In this document: in pieces, positions 22,361-32,260 of the stretch
Numbering within the stretch: position 1 is the first letter of the stretch
Layout: each line of letters starts with the position of its first letter
DNA from: Akanthomyces muscarius
Taxonomy: Eukaryota > Ascomycota > Sordariomycetes > Hypocreales > Cordycipitaceae
Direction of reading: 5' to 3'
Assembly (NCBI RefSeq): GCF_028009165.1
Contig: NC_079241.1
Location: forward strand, 930,001-994,000
Length of the DNA stretch: 64,000 bases
Made by a program: the position numbers and the translations under genes
The notes under the pieces: generated by a model
Told to the model about the DNA's origin: nothing
The model's database searches: none
The model's input: only the letters and a program-made list of their open reading frames with translations

Positions 22361-24112
22361 TCATGCTAGTTTCCCTCGAGGAAATGCCTCTAGCAGGTCC
22401 AGTATAGTCACATGACCATTCTCCTTGGCCACATCATACGCTGTTTGTTTAAAGATATTCAGGATGGTTATATCAGCACCGTGGTGAAGAAGCTCCTTCA
22501 CAACACTGACGTGGCCCGACTCGCAAGCCTGAAGAAGCGCCGTACCAAGGGAAATGTCCAAGACGTCAACGTCGATACTGCACAGCAGCTCCTTCACCAT
22601 ATCTGCTCTACCCCTACAAGCAGAGACGTGAAGTAATGTGGAGCCACTTACCCATCTTCTACTTATTAGATCGGTTTTGCCAACATGAGCGACCAACTCC
22701 CTGAATACTTCAGCACGTCCAAATAGGCAGGCTACCTCGAGGGCTGGCGTCTCAAGACCACTTTCGTCTGTCAATATCATATCTTTATCGCAATGACGGA
22801 GGAGCGCACGCACCACAGAGATCGCCAGGCGCTGATGCCGAGCAGCTATCTTTAGTGCTGTGCGGTTGAATCTGTCCTTAATCCTCACTATCCTGGCGGC
22901 GGCCTCTTTGTCGAGAGAGTCCAGCATTGCCAGTGCCACTTTGCTGGCGCCAAAACTACAGGCTGTGTGAAGCGCCGTATCCCCGGAAATACCCATTTTC
23001 GTGCCTAAGTCAAAGCCGCTGTCAATAATTTCCTTTGCCTTGATTTCGTCGTCGGTTTTGCAATATTCCAAGAGGCTCCACAATGGCTGCTCTCTATCAC
23101 GTTGTCGCCGGGCCTCAGCTTCGGCTTTTGCCTCGTCATAGCTGCGCTCTAGCTCCCTGAGGATTATGTCTGTCGTGATTGCCATGCCATTGGTGGCGTC
23201 AATCATGCGCTTCATAGTATTCGTCACCCGAATGTCCTTGGGCTGTTTGTAGATGATGTTGTGCTGCACCTCCGCCCAGGCTTGTGTGACTACCGTTCCG
23301 ACTTGAATCTCCACCTTGAGCGGACTGAATAGCCTTGCCATAGCTTGGAGATCCTCGTCCCACTGGGTTTTATTGCCCGCCCACCCGACAACTACTTGCC
23401 ATGACTTGTATCCGTAGTGCTCCCAGGTAGCATCGTCGCGGTCTTCACCTTCTTCAAATCGCCCTCGATCATGTCTGGTAAAGTCTTGGTTTCCCGTCAT
23501 GGCAGCCTTTCGCGTAGGGTCCATTACCGTGCCAAACGGATGCTTCACATCGAAATCCTGCTTGAGTCTCCGCGCAACTTTAATGACATCGCCAGGGAGA
23601 TACAGGCCGATGCGCACGGCGGCAAGATCGCCCATGTCTGGACTGTCTAGCAATCGAGCCTGGGTTTTGCCCATTTCAACGGCCTTTTCAAACCATCCAA
23701 GGAAAAACTGTTTTCCATCAGCACTGGTGAGCTTTGTTTCCAGCGGCTCATCTCCCTTTAGCCTGCTCGTCACCACTCCCTAGATTGCGCATCTGGTTTC
23801 TCCGTTGACCTCCTTTTCCTGCACAAGTAGTTCTTCGCAACATTTCTTCACATCATCTGCCATAATGTTGAACATGCGTTTTGCTTGAGGTGTTTTGTAG
23901 TTGGTAATGATGTCTGACGCTTGTTTGTCGTATGATGTGCTGGAATCAAAAGCTGAGGCCACAAATAGATCTGGAGCAGCAGGATCCAAGAGAGGTACCC
24001 GGCTAGATCTAACGGCAGCTTGTTCATGTAGAACGATGTTGGAGCCTGGTTGTTTGCGTCGTCGTGCTCTTTTCTTCTCTTTCGCGTGCTGTTCATTCGT
24101 AGGAGGAGGCAT
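22361..24112 (-). pseudogene. RelA/SpoT-domain ankyrin-repeat gene broken by one in-frame TAG
   Basis: One minus-strand frame runs from the ATG at 24112 to the stop at 22361 (584 codons). It is interrupted only by a TAG at 23782-23780 (codon 111). After a basic N-terminus (KEKKRARRRK), codons about 70-290 form a RelA/SpoT nucleotidyltransferase domain. Visible features are the basic motif SRLKGDEPLETK (117-127), DLAAVRI with the metal-binding Asp and Arg (162-168), GYKSWQ (235-239) and VEIQ-type E268/Q270 followed by AWAEVQHNIIYK. Codons about 315-570 are ankyrin repeats (GDTALHTACSFGASKVALAML, GSTLLHVSACRGRADMVKELL, LGTALLQACESGHVSVVKELL and others). Family members transfer pyrophosphate to a GDP/GTP-type 3'-OH. 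The stop falls directly before the basic motif, and all else is open, so this is a recent loss, a small intron around the stop, readthrough, or a sequencing error. CAG to TAG is the change RIP makes. Confidence 0.75.
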
Positions 24113-25193
24113 GGCGGGCGCCAACTGAGCAAAGCTTCAAAGTACAGGCAGTTCCGCGTCAACCTGTCCGTGTAGCGCAGCCTATCCGCAACGGTGAAAA
24201 GAAGCCTAGTTCGTGAGTTTGGCCCACTGTGAAGGTATTAATGCTAAGGCGGCAAGTCGAGAGGTTATGCGGGCTTGATGGTGTTACTTAAGTGTGCCCA
24301 TTGTCAGGTAGGACAAGCCGGGCCATCGGACCACACCAGTCGATGTTGTTTTCAGCTTGTAAATATATGCGCGATAGAGGCACCAGTGGGCTGCAGTGTC
24401 AGCGCAGTACGCCTCAGATGCAGTGCCACAGCCTCACTGGCGGCCTCTACAAACGTGTTTGTAGCTGCAGGCCGAAATGGGAACTCTAGCGGATCAGGCA
24501 AAAGGCCACCGCAGCCTAGCCGCTACATGCAGGCCACCATTATCGGCCTTCTGGCATCGGCAAAACTAGAATATTTCGCGAAAAAAGTCTTGGCCGCTCA
24601 GTTTGGGGGCGAATAGGGTAGTGAGGGTGGCGTCTGAAAGGGGCGTCGGCGTTTCGAGTTTCCTCACCCTGCAAAGGTACACGGTCCGAAGAGGCGATGC
24701 ACCAACGCAGCGGCTATTGAGCTGGCTGTCAAGGCTGCAGTCCCTGAACCTGGGAAGATTTTAAAATCTCAAGGGGCTGGTATCTTCCCGTCATGTTTTT
24801 TTTTTAGTTGAAAAGAAGTGGCAATTCTGAGCTTGTCTGCTCACCGCACCTCCCCCATTGCTAACCCGCCGCTTCTGGAGGCGGCAAGCCTTCAGCGTTC
24901 CAGGCGCATTACGAAGCGAACTCAGCAACCACAATGGCCCGGCAAGGAGGAGCATGTAAACCTGCTGACGAAGAAAATTCTGCATAAGACTCCGAATTCA
25001 GAGCCGAATCAAACCAGAACAGTCGCTGATTAGAAAAGCCGCATATAGCAGAGTGTATTATTCTATGAGACTGCGCAGTGTGTCCTGTCTACCGACTCAG
25101 TTCAAGTTATCAAAAAATACCCGTGCCCCTGTTGCTCAACAACATGAGACCCACTGCCATATCTTTTCTCTTTATTTTATTCTGCTCGATCGC
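24113..25193. other. Intergenic, no gene seen
   Basis: This lies upstream of the RelA/SpoT-ankyrin gene and downstream of the small secreted peptide gene. Short open frames are present on both strands, but none has a recognisable motif or a plausible splice structure. Confidence 0.45.
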
Positions 25194-25482
25194 TTACAGG
25201 CCGGCAGCCAGGTTGGGCTGGTCGACAGTGTTGGCGTCAAAGGGAATGATGTTACCGTTGCTGTCCGTCATGGCGGGAGTCTCGACGGTGACCTCATTGG
25301 CATCCTCAGCTTGCTGGCGGGGAACTATCGTGAGAGACAAGCACAAATATTAGCCGCATTATCCTGCTGCTTGACACAAACTTGACCCAGTTGGCCCCTT
25401 GTGTATGGGGATGCGGCTTACCAATGGGGTTGGCCATGACGGCGGCGACGAGAGCAAGGAGAGTAATGGCGGTGAATTGCAT
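25194..25482 (-). CDS. Small secreted peptide, 63 residues
   Basis: Two exons on the minus strand, 25482-25422 and 25324-25194, are split by a 97-nt GTAAGC..TAG intron. They encode 63 residues. The first 17 residues (MQFTAITLLALVAAVMA) are a clear signal peptide with likely cleavage after AVMA. The remaining 46 or so residues are short, acidic and Cys-free, beginning NPIVPRQQAEDANEV and ending DQPNLAAGL. The gene is too short and too split to show as one open frame, and it was found from the signal peptide plus splice sites. A size like this fits fungal small secreted proteins or peptide precursors. No dibasic repeat units are present, so it is not a multi-copy pheromone precursor. The function is unknown. 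Confidence 0.7.
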
Positions 25483-27090
25483 TTTGACGGGTTGAGTAGA
25501 TAAAATAGGTTTAGAAAGGAAGGGTTTGAGAAGAATAAAAAGTGAGATAAAAGACGTTTGGAGATGAAGCAAAAGAGGACGTGGAAGATCAAGGTCAGCA
25601 GTTTGCAGGACAGAGACTTATTATATTCTAGATCTGGGCATGCCGCGCCACCATTCAGAATGGCTACGTACGATCCATCGACTGGCTTCACGGACCGGAT
25701 TTGCAGCTCGGAACCTGGGCGACCCGTTGCCATGTGTCAAAGCTTGACTGATAAGTTACTGCTAAAGACCAGGCCAGAAAGACCAGCCGATGTCGAGACC
25801 AGACCACACACCCGCACTCCAGACGACAAAAAAGAGAAAGGACCAACAAAAAAAAGTTCAGGCCAAACAGTAGCAAGTATAATAAAACTTCAAACCGGCC
25901 CTTGCATGCTCATCAAGTTTCAAGTCCGCCACCGAGTCTCATGGTGGGCGGTGGGGAAGAGCGTGTGAACAAGCTTTTGGGTGCAAGATGGAGACGAGCT
26001 TGGCAATCTGGCTGGCCCCTATTTTGGGAGAGGAATGATTTGTCAATTTTGTGATACTCGTGTTGATGAGATGCTTGGATGATGAGATTTGGAGACTGCA
26101 ACGCGTTCGAGGCCTCGCCTGCTCAGGCACCGGGGTTGCAGGGACCTGAATCAGCGCGCCGGGATGTGAAACGCAGGCGTGCTTCACCTGATTTTTTGGG
26201 TGTTGGCGTGCCGAGATGGGGTGAGAGGTACAGACGAAAGATTGAAAAAGAAAATAGTCTATTTTCCCAAGCCCCTGTTTTGGATGCATGATGGAAGAGA
26301 AAAAGTATATATAGGCGACTCGGGCTGTGTTGTCCAAGTTTTGTGTCAGGACGGACGATTGGTATCATCGTCACCTTGATCGGCACTTGCAGGCCTAACG
26401 TTGGTAGTGGTGAAGATGGCCGTGGCGCAGTTGGGGTCTCTGGCATGATTGAGGCATAACCTGGGAGAGGAGGATGCAATGACAAATGATTTCATCTTTA
26501 GAGTAGGAATTTTTTCCATCTGCAAAAAAAATTAAAAATTCAGCCTTTTGTACAGAATGTTGGAAGCGCCGTGATAGGTACGTACGACGAGTCAGAGCAA
26601 GCCTCAAAATGGCGGCCTGAAAAGCCCACCATTCAGCCATGATCGAACAGCCTTTTTCAACCAATCCACCAGTGCAGCACTAGCCGCATTCAACGGGCTG
26701 CCTTTACTGGCAACTATACGGAGTAGCTCGACCATCGACGGATAGAGCTGCGTGCATCGGGTTCATCATCAAGGTGGAGCCGCAAGTGACATCTCGTGCT
26801 GCCTCTGTTCCCCTCTTTCTTTCTTTCTTGCTTTCTCCCCCGCATGTGCCGGATCGTGTTTGCCTCTTCACTTTACCTCTCCCTGGTAACAAAGTCTTGG
26901 GAGCAAGAAGCTCAACGACCCTGAAATACCGACGGTCGAGAGCCTCTTCCCCGCTTTCCCATACCATCCGATTTAATTTAAACCCAAAAAAAAACATTAA
27001 AAAAGAAATCCTCGCTTGCCGTCCTCGCGTTTGTGCCCACCTCTTTGATTCCTGAAACTCGGGCAGCCAAGCAGCCAGCAGCCAGCAGCC
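25483..27090. promoter_or_regulatory. Divergent promoter region
   Basis: This 1.6-kb region holds the promoters of the minus-strand secreted peptide gene and the plus-strand AMMECR1 gene. A TATA-like AATATAATAA element lies on the minus strand near 25620-25630, about 140 bp upstream of the peptide start codon. A CT-rich stretch follows towards that start. No coding feature was supported. Confidence 0.45.
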
Positions 27091-27891
27091 ATGGCCGCGG
27101 TCGAACATTGCCTCGTCTGCTTCGAGGCGCTCGATGCCGCTCTCCACAAGACCAAGGCTCTGTCTCTGGACGAGCTGCGCGCCTCCTGGGCCGTCTACAA
27201 AAGCTCGACCGCCTCGCCGGCCGTCTTTTCGCCCAAGGACCCTGCGCTGCAGCGCGTTGCCGCGACCACCATCGCCACAGACAGCGATTCCGCATCCGCC
27301 TCGTCCTCGTCGACAACGTCGCTCGGCGCCTCCACGCCCGCCACCTCGGCGTCCTCCCTCACGCCCGCGACCGTGACATCGGCGCCCCTCTTTGTCACCT
27401 GGAACACCATCGACGACCCCGACGACGAAGAGGACGAGGTGTCGCTGCGCGGCTGCATCGGCACCTTTGAGAGCCAGCCGCTCGCCGAGGGCCTGGCCGA
27501 GTACGCGCTCATCTCGGCGCTGCAGGACACGCGCTTCGCGCCCATCTCCCGCCGCGAGCTGCCCTCGCTGCAGGTGGCCGTGACGCTGCTGACGGATTTC
27601 GAGGAGGCGGCCGACGCGCACGACTGGGACGTCGGCGTGCACGGCATCCGCATCTCGTTCCACGACAAGGGCCGCCGCTACGGCGCCACGTACCTGCCCG
27701 ACATCGCGTCGGAGCAGGGCTGGACCAAGGACGAGACGCTCTTCAGCCTGGTGCGCAAGGCCGGGTGGACGGGCAGCCGCGCGCGCTGGGGCGAGCTGGC
27801 GCTCAAGGTGACGAGGTACCAGGGCAAGAAGCGGTCGATGAACTACGGCGAGTACAAGAAGTGGAAGGACTGGGCGGCCAGACAGGCATAG
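27091..27891 (+). CDS. AMMECR1-domain protein
   Basis: A single frame of 266 residues starts at ATGGCCGCGG. The protein carries the AMMECR1 core motif LRGCIGTF at residues 119-126. Around it are the family features LFVTWNT before, EYALISALQDTRFAPI after, then LPSLQVAVTLLTDFE, GIRISF and YLPDIASEQGWTKDETLFSLVRKAGW. A Ser/Thr/Ala-rich linker (about 60-98) separates the N-terminal helix from the domain and is longer than in the animal protein. The biochemical activity of the family is not established, although the fold suggests a basic cytosolic or nuclear role. It is intronless and strongly GC3-biased, which produces a long but meaningless antisense frame. Confidence 0.93.
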   Translation: MAAVEHCLVCFEALDAALHKTKALSLDELRASWAVYKSSTASPAVFSPKDPALQRVAATTIATDSDSASASSSSTTSLGASTPATSASSLTPATVTSAPLFVTWNTIDDPDDEEDEVSLRGCIGTFESQPLAEGLAEYALISALQDTRFAPISRRELPSLQVAVTLLTDFEEAADAHDWDVGVHGIRISFHDKGRRYGATYLPDIASEQGWTKDETLFSLVRKAGWTGSRARWGELALKVTRYQGKKRSMNYGEYKKWKDWAARQA

Positions 27892-30093
27892 AACTGGCAC
27901 CTGTTATTTCCCCCTACAGGTCACATCTGGGGCTTTCTTTTACTCTCTAGAGGATAGAGTCGCTGACTTGTGTGCTTGTGTGGTTTTGCTCCGGTTTCTG
28001 TATTCTGGTTTGACATGTCACTTTTTTTGGGCGTTTTTTTTTTTGGAGTTGGCAAGCACATTTCAGTTTTCGTTGCTTTTTGCTGTGCGGATATTACATG
28101 TCACTGCATTTTAGACAGTGACAGCAGACTAGTTGCGGCAGCGTAGAAGGACGGACTTCCACTAAGCTAGCATATACCGGAGCTACATTAGAGCCTCTAC
28201 TCATCCCGTAGATGATGAATACATTTACTTTCAATATGAGTATGATGATGTACGTGTGGCGTCATGAGAGGCTGCTGCTGCGGCGTTGTCGCTGCACCTG
28301 GTGATGGAAAAATCCTAGCTGGCGGATCAGAGGTGTACCGGAGGGCCGGCCGAGTCGGGACGCAAAGTTGTGGACGCGGTTTCTTTCTTCATTCCAATTG
28401 CGCACTTGAGACGAAAAAAAGGCAAGCCAGATATTCGGGACGATTGTCCTTAGTCTCCCTTTGATGTGACTCTTCTCTCGTCGGGCCTATCTGAGACGAG
28501 CCAAGAGACATTGCCCTACGTTAGCCGTTCTGGTGACGGTGGTGACATTGCAAAAGAAAAGAAAGAAGTGAGTGGAAAAATAAAAGCATTTTCGGATGTC
28601 ATGGAAAGCAAGCCGGAAAACACAACTAGCCAAAAAAAAAAAAAAAAAAGAAGAAAAAAAAAAAGGCTGCCGAAACGGAAGTATCACGGAAAAGCAAGTG
28701 TAATAACAACCCCTGCCTGTAAGTCGGCTGTTGTTTATAGCACTAGAGGGGTTGAGGGGCCGTTGCCGCGTCGCGATCCTTTTTTTTTTATATGTACATG
28801 TCTTGCCAGTTTTTCTTTTCTTAGTCCTAGTCTGTGACGTATCGGACGCTGTGCATCAGATGAATCAGACGCCCGGAGAAGAAAAAGCACGTCAATCGGG
28901 AGACATGCATGGAGAAGGAAGGGCATGAACGTGTCAAATGTGTACTCTGGTGGTTGACTGATTTGACTGGGTATTTCAGCCCCCGAAATGCAGAGCACGG
29001 ACTGGCGCCACCTATACATGAGACGGGACTGGCAGCAGCCGGCTCTGAATTGTTACGCAAGACGGGAAAGTAGTCTTTCAAATGGACAGGCAAAAGTTGT
29101 TTAGGGTTGTTTAATCATACGAGAGCTGTCCAATACATTGTGTGAACATGACGCGTTGGATCTTGTGCCGGCCGGTTGAGCGGTTGCTGGGAAATAAAAA
29201 AGTACTGAAAACGGCCCGAACGGCTCTGCGCTGGAAGGCGATGTAATTATTAGGACCACTTAATTAGTTGAACCACCGTGGCGGTTCCATTGTCTCAGTT
29301 CTCTCCTCCCCCTCCATCCCTATCCCCATCCTTTACCTCCTTGCGCCGGCATGTGTTTCCCAGCTGCGCCATTCTGCCGAGTTGTGGCACCGGGCGTATT
29401 GACTAATTGATTAATTAATAAAATTGCTAAATTCTTTTTTCTCGTCATGTCTGCGCTTTCTTTTCGGGGCCCTGTCACTGGGCCCTGCCACTGGGTCTTT
29501 GCAAGACAACCATGTATACAAGGGGGAAGGGAACAGGAGGGCAAGCACAATCTTCCCCGCGTTGTAAACTACATCCAATCCTTGGCTCTTCATCTCTCAA
29601 CTGTCAAGTCCAAAGCATCTGCTTATTTTGATCCTCGGAAGAGAATTACAGCAGCAAACAGCCTGCCGCTTCACGTTTGCATCAGACACCAGATACGTGA
29701 CCGGATACTACCTTTGCATAGTACCACACACCCCTGGACGCGACTGCAGCCCACCTAGATAGCGACAGCAACCTGACTGGACTGGCGCCACGGCCCTCCT
29801 TCGGACCCAACTGCGGCCAAGCGACGGACGATTAAAAAAAGTGTCTGTGCCATTCCTGCTTGATTGAACGTCTTTGGACCGTCAACCTGTCTTGACGCAC
29901 AGTCACCTTCATCTCGCCAGTTCAAGGCCGCCTCTACGCCCTCTCCTAGGCATTCGTCTTTCCTGCACCTGCACGAGCGCAACACGCGTGCCGCGGCACC
30001 ACAGCAACACCACCACCATCACCGCGCCCACGACTTGGCCAGGCGCCGCGCTCGACATACCCTCAATCGCTGAACATCCACACGGCGGCCAAC
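27892..30093. promoter_or_regulatory. 2.2-kb intergenic region upstream of the Ras-like gene
   Basis: This contains the 3' flank of the AMMECR1 gene and the long promoter/5' UTR of the Ras-like gene. There are A-rich tracts near 28632-28665 and a GGCCC-flanked short inverted repeat near 29469-29485. The last 200 bases are pyrimidine and CAC/CAA rich, typical of a fungal 5' UTR. No gene was found. Confidence 0.45.
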
Positions 30094-30999
30094 ATGGCTT
30101 CCCACTACCCGACAGGACAGCCGGTGCAGCACCCCGCGCAGCTGCAGCAGCAGGCGCAGCTCGCCGCGGCGCAGCAGCAGCAGGCCGCGACGCCCTCGGT
30201 GCCCATCTCCATCACCATCTGCGGCGACGGCGGTTGCGGCAAGTCGTCCATCACGCTGCGCCTCGTGCGCTCGCAGTGGACGTCCGAGTACGACCCGACC
30301 ATCGAGGACAACTACTCGGTCACGCGCCGCGTCGACGGCACCACCTACCACCTGTCCCTGACGGACACGGCCGGCCAGGAGGAGTACCGCGGCATGTGGG
30401 CGAGCTCCAACCTCGGCGCCGACGCCTTCCTGCTCGTCTACGACATTACCTCGCGCGACTCCCTCGACGCGCTGCAGTACTTTGACGACTTGATCGACAT
30501 GGAGGCCGAGACGAGGCTGGACAATGCGGAGCGCGCGCGCAAAGCCGGTGTTCAACCTGGCGGAGGGGCAGCAGGAGGAGGAGGATATACAGCGCCGGGC
30601 TCAAAGGTGGTGCCCCCGGTCAAGATTGTCGCCGGCAACAAGTGCGACCTGCAGCAGAGCAGGCAGGTGCCGGCCGCCGTCGGGCTGGACTGGGCGCGCA
30701 AGCGCGGCTGCGGCTTCATGGAGACGAGCGCGCGCCTCGAGGTGAACATTGAGGAGACGTTTGCGCTGCTGGTGCGCAGGGTCATGGAGCGGCGGCAGCT
30801 CGCGCAGATGGGCATCCTGGACAACACCGAGATGAATGCGCGCGGCATGACCAAGCCCCTGACGCCGCTGCCGCACGAGCACGGCACCATGGGCGGCGCG
30901 GCTGGGGAGAAGCGCGGTGGGATGGGAGGGCCCAAGATGACGGGCGAGCGGTTCGGACGCGGGCAGGGCGGGTTCTGGAAGAGCCTGCGCTGCTGGTAG
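30094..30999 (+). CDS. Ras-like small GTPase with atypical C-terminus
   Basis: An uninterrupted 301-residue frame. After a Gln/Ala-rich N-terminal tail (1-35) comes a Ras-type G domain. G1 is GDGGCGKS at 44-51, switch I is YDPTIEDNY at 66-74 and G3 is DTAGQEEY at 91-98. G4 (GNKCDL) and G5 (ETSA) lie downstream. The residues equivalent to Ras Gly12 and Gln61 (G46, Q95) are unchanged, so GTP hydrolysis should be intact. A Gly/Ala-rich insertion of about 25 residues precedes G4. The effector loop is close to Ras/Rap rather than Rho or Rab. The C-terminal tail is Gly/Met/Arg-rich and ends FWKSLRCW with no CaaX box, so ordinary farnesylation is not predicted and membrane attachment must differ. 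The last codons are duplicated just downstream (separate entry). Confidence 0.92.
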   Translation: MASHYPTGQPVQHPAQLQQQAQLAAAQQQQAATPSVPISITICGDGGCGKSSITLRLVRSQWTSEYDPTIEDNYSVTRRVDGTTYHLSLTDTAGQEEYRGMWASSNLGADAFLLVYDITSRDSLDALQYFDDLIDMEAETRLDNAERARKAGVQPGGGAAGGGGYTAPGSKVVPPVKIVAGNKCDLQQSRQVPAAVGLDWARKRGCGFMETSARLEVNIEETFALLVRRVMERRQLAQMGILDNTEMNARGMTKPLTPLPHEHGTMGGAAGEKRGGMGGPKMTGERFGRGQGGFWKSLRCW

Positions 31000-31187
31000 T
31001 GACGGCTGCTTCATCATCTTTCCACATTCGTCGGGGTGGGTGGGTTTGTTTTTATCACGTTGGAGATGGCGGGTTTTGGAAGAGCCTGCGCTGCTGGTAG
31101 TGACGGTCTGCTTTTCGTCCGTCTTCTTCCTAACAGTTACGTCTTTGGGGGGTGTGTCTTTTTTTTTATCACGTTGGAGATGATGGC
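30970..31187 (+). repeat. Tandem duplication spanning the 3' end of the Ras-like gene
   Basis: Two copies, about 30970-31068 and 31071-31187, both begin with the last codons of the Ras-like gene (GGGTTYTGGAAGAGCCTGCG type, through the TAG stop and TGACGG). Both end with TATCACGTTGGAGATG. The centres have diverged and differ in length. The second copy lies in the 3' UTR and still encodes the same FWKSLRCW-stop ending in its own frame. Confidence 0.85.
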
Positions 31188-31578
31188 GTTTTCCTGCCTG
31201 CAAGCGTTGCTTCTGGCTTTTTTGTATAATTTATTTCCGGGGTTTTTGGACTGGGTTGGATTGGATTTTGCTTGCAGAGATACCAGGGGCTACAAAACGA
31301 TTATGGCGCCACGGAGGAAACGAAAAGCATTGCGGAGGAATGATGGATGGATTCTTGGATACATGTCCTGCTTTTTGGATACGGCGAGCGTTAATGATGA
31401 TGGAGAAACGAAAGAGTTTTTGATTGGATATTCTCGAGTCTCGGCAATTGAATAAGAGAACAAACTACTTGTTGACCTGTAGCGATGGACCCCCGTTCCC
31501 TTGTTTCGTCGTGTGTCCAAGTTTGATACCCAACGCTCGCCCATTGCGAAGGATGCCAGGCGCAAGCCCAGAAACCGC
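31188..31578. other. 3' flank of the Ras-like gene
   Basis: This is the 3' UTR and terminator region between the Ras-like gene and the convergent small Cys/His-rich gene. A plus-strand open frame covering part of it starts with a non-ATG codon and has no motif. Confidence 0.45.
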
Positions 31579-31839
31579 CTAAGGGTTAAAAAAGGGCTGC
31601 GGGCCGCAGTAATCGTGATAGTTCCACGAGGTGTCGCCGCGTCCAGCAATCAGAGGCAGCGGTATCGGTGGCTGGGTGCTGGGCCGGTGGCGCGCGCACC
31701 AGCGGCGGCGGCGACGCGGCGTGTTGATCATCTCGAGGCAGCGCGGGTCGGCCTCGTGGGTGTAGACGCGGTCGCAGACGACGACGCGGCTGTGCTCGCG
31801 GCAGCCGCAGTTGTGCGTGGGATAGTGTAGGTGGCACAT
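31579..31839 (-). CDS. Possible small Cys/His-rich protein, 86 residues
   Basis: The frame starts with ATG at 31839. The N-terminal half has a spacing of Cys and His (MCHLHYPTHNCGCREHSRVVVC, then PRC) that resembles the small zinc-binding-like proteins common in ascomycete genomes. An Arg-run (RRRRRW) and a Pro-rich end follow. The Cys content is too ordered for a random antisense frame and the region is otherwise free of genes. There is no signal peptide. No homologue can be named, and it remains possible that the frame is not expressed. Confidence 0.4.
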   Translation of the reverse strand: MCHLHYPTHNCGCREHSRVVVCDRVYTHEADPRCLEMINTPRRRRRWCARHRPSTQPPIPLPLIAGRGDTSWNYHDYCGPQPFFNP

Positions 31840-32225
31840 GACGATGGTGATGACGATGAAATGTTTAAAAGTTGTTTGACGTTTGGGGTTTTGTTCTTGG
31901 GAGTGGGTGGTTTGGAGGAGGATGTTGGAGATGCGAGTTGATGGTTGGAAAACTGGTTGGACGTCGCTGGGTTACTACGACTGATATACATGTTGGTGGA
32001 CTTGCGAGATGAAGTGAAAGGGCTACTGTGATTGAATTTTGGGATGAAGTGACTGCATGCGACAAGAAGAAAAGGCGACGTCTCGGGCTGTAGAGGCCGG
32101 GACGGCGCAGCTCGGTCTTTGACGCCATCGTCGGTGTGCCAGCCTGGTAGCAAGCGGGCGAGAGATGGCCAGATGGCATGCGTTTGCTGCGCGTCAAATA
32201 CTGTGAGAAAGATGTGTCTTGCACC

Positions 32226-32260
<35 letters not shown>

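Noticed and set aside
26704..27900. Long minus-strand open frame opposite the AMMECR1 gene
   Set aside because: It is the antisense shadow of a GC3-rich gene; the sequence is low in complexity with Arg/Gly/Ala runs and has no domain.
31036..31455. 139-codon plus frame after the Ras-like gene
   Set aside because: It opens with a non-ATG codon in the 3' UTR and covers the tandem duplication; no protein features.
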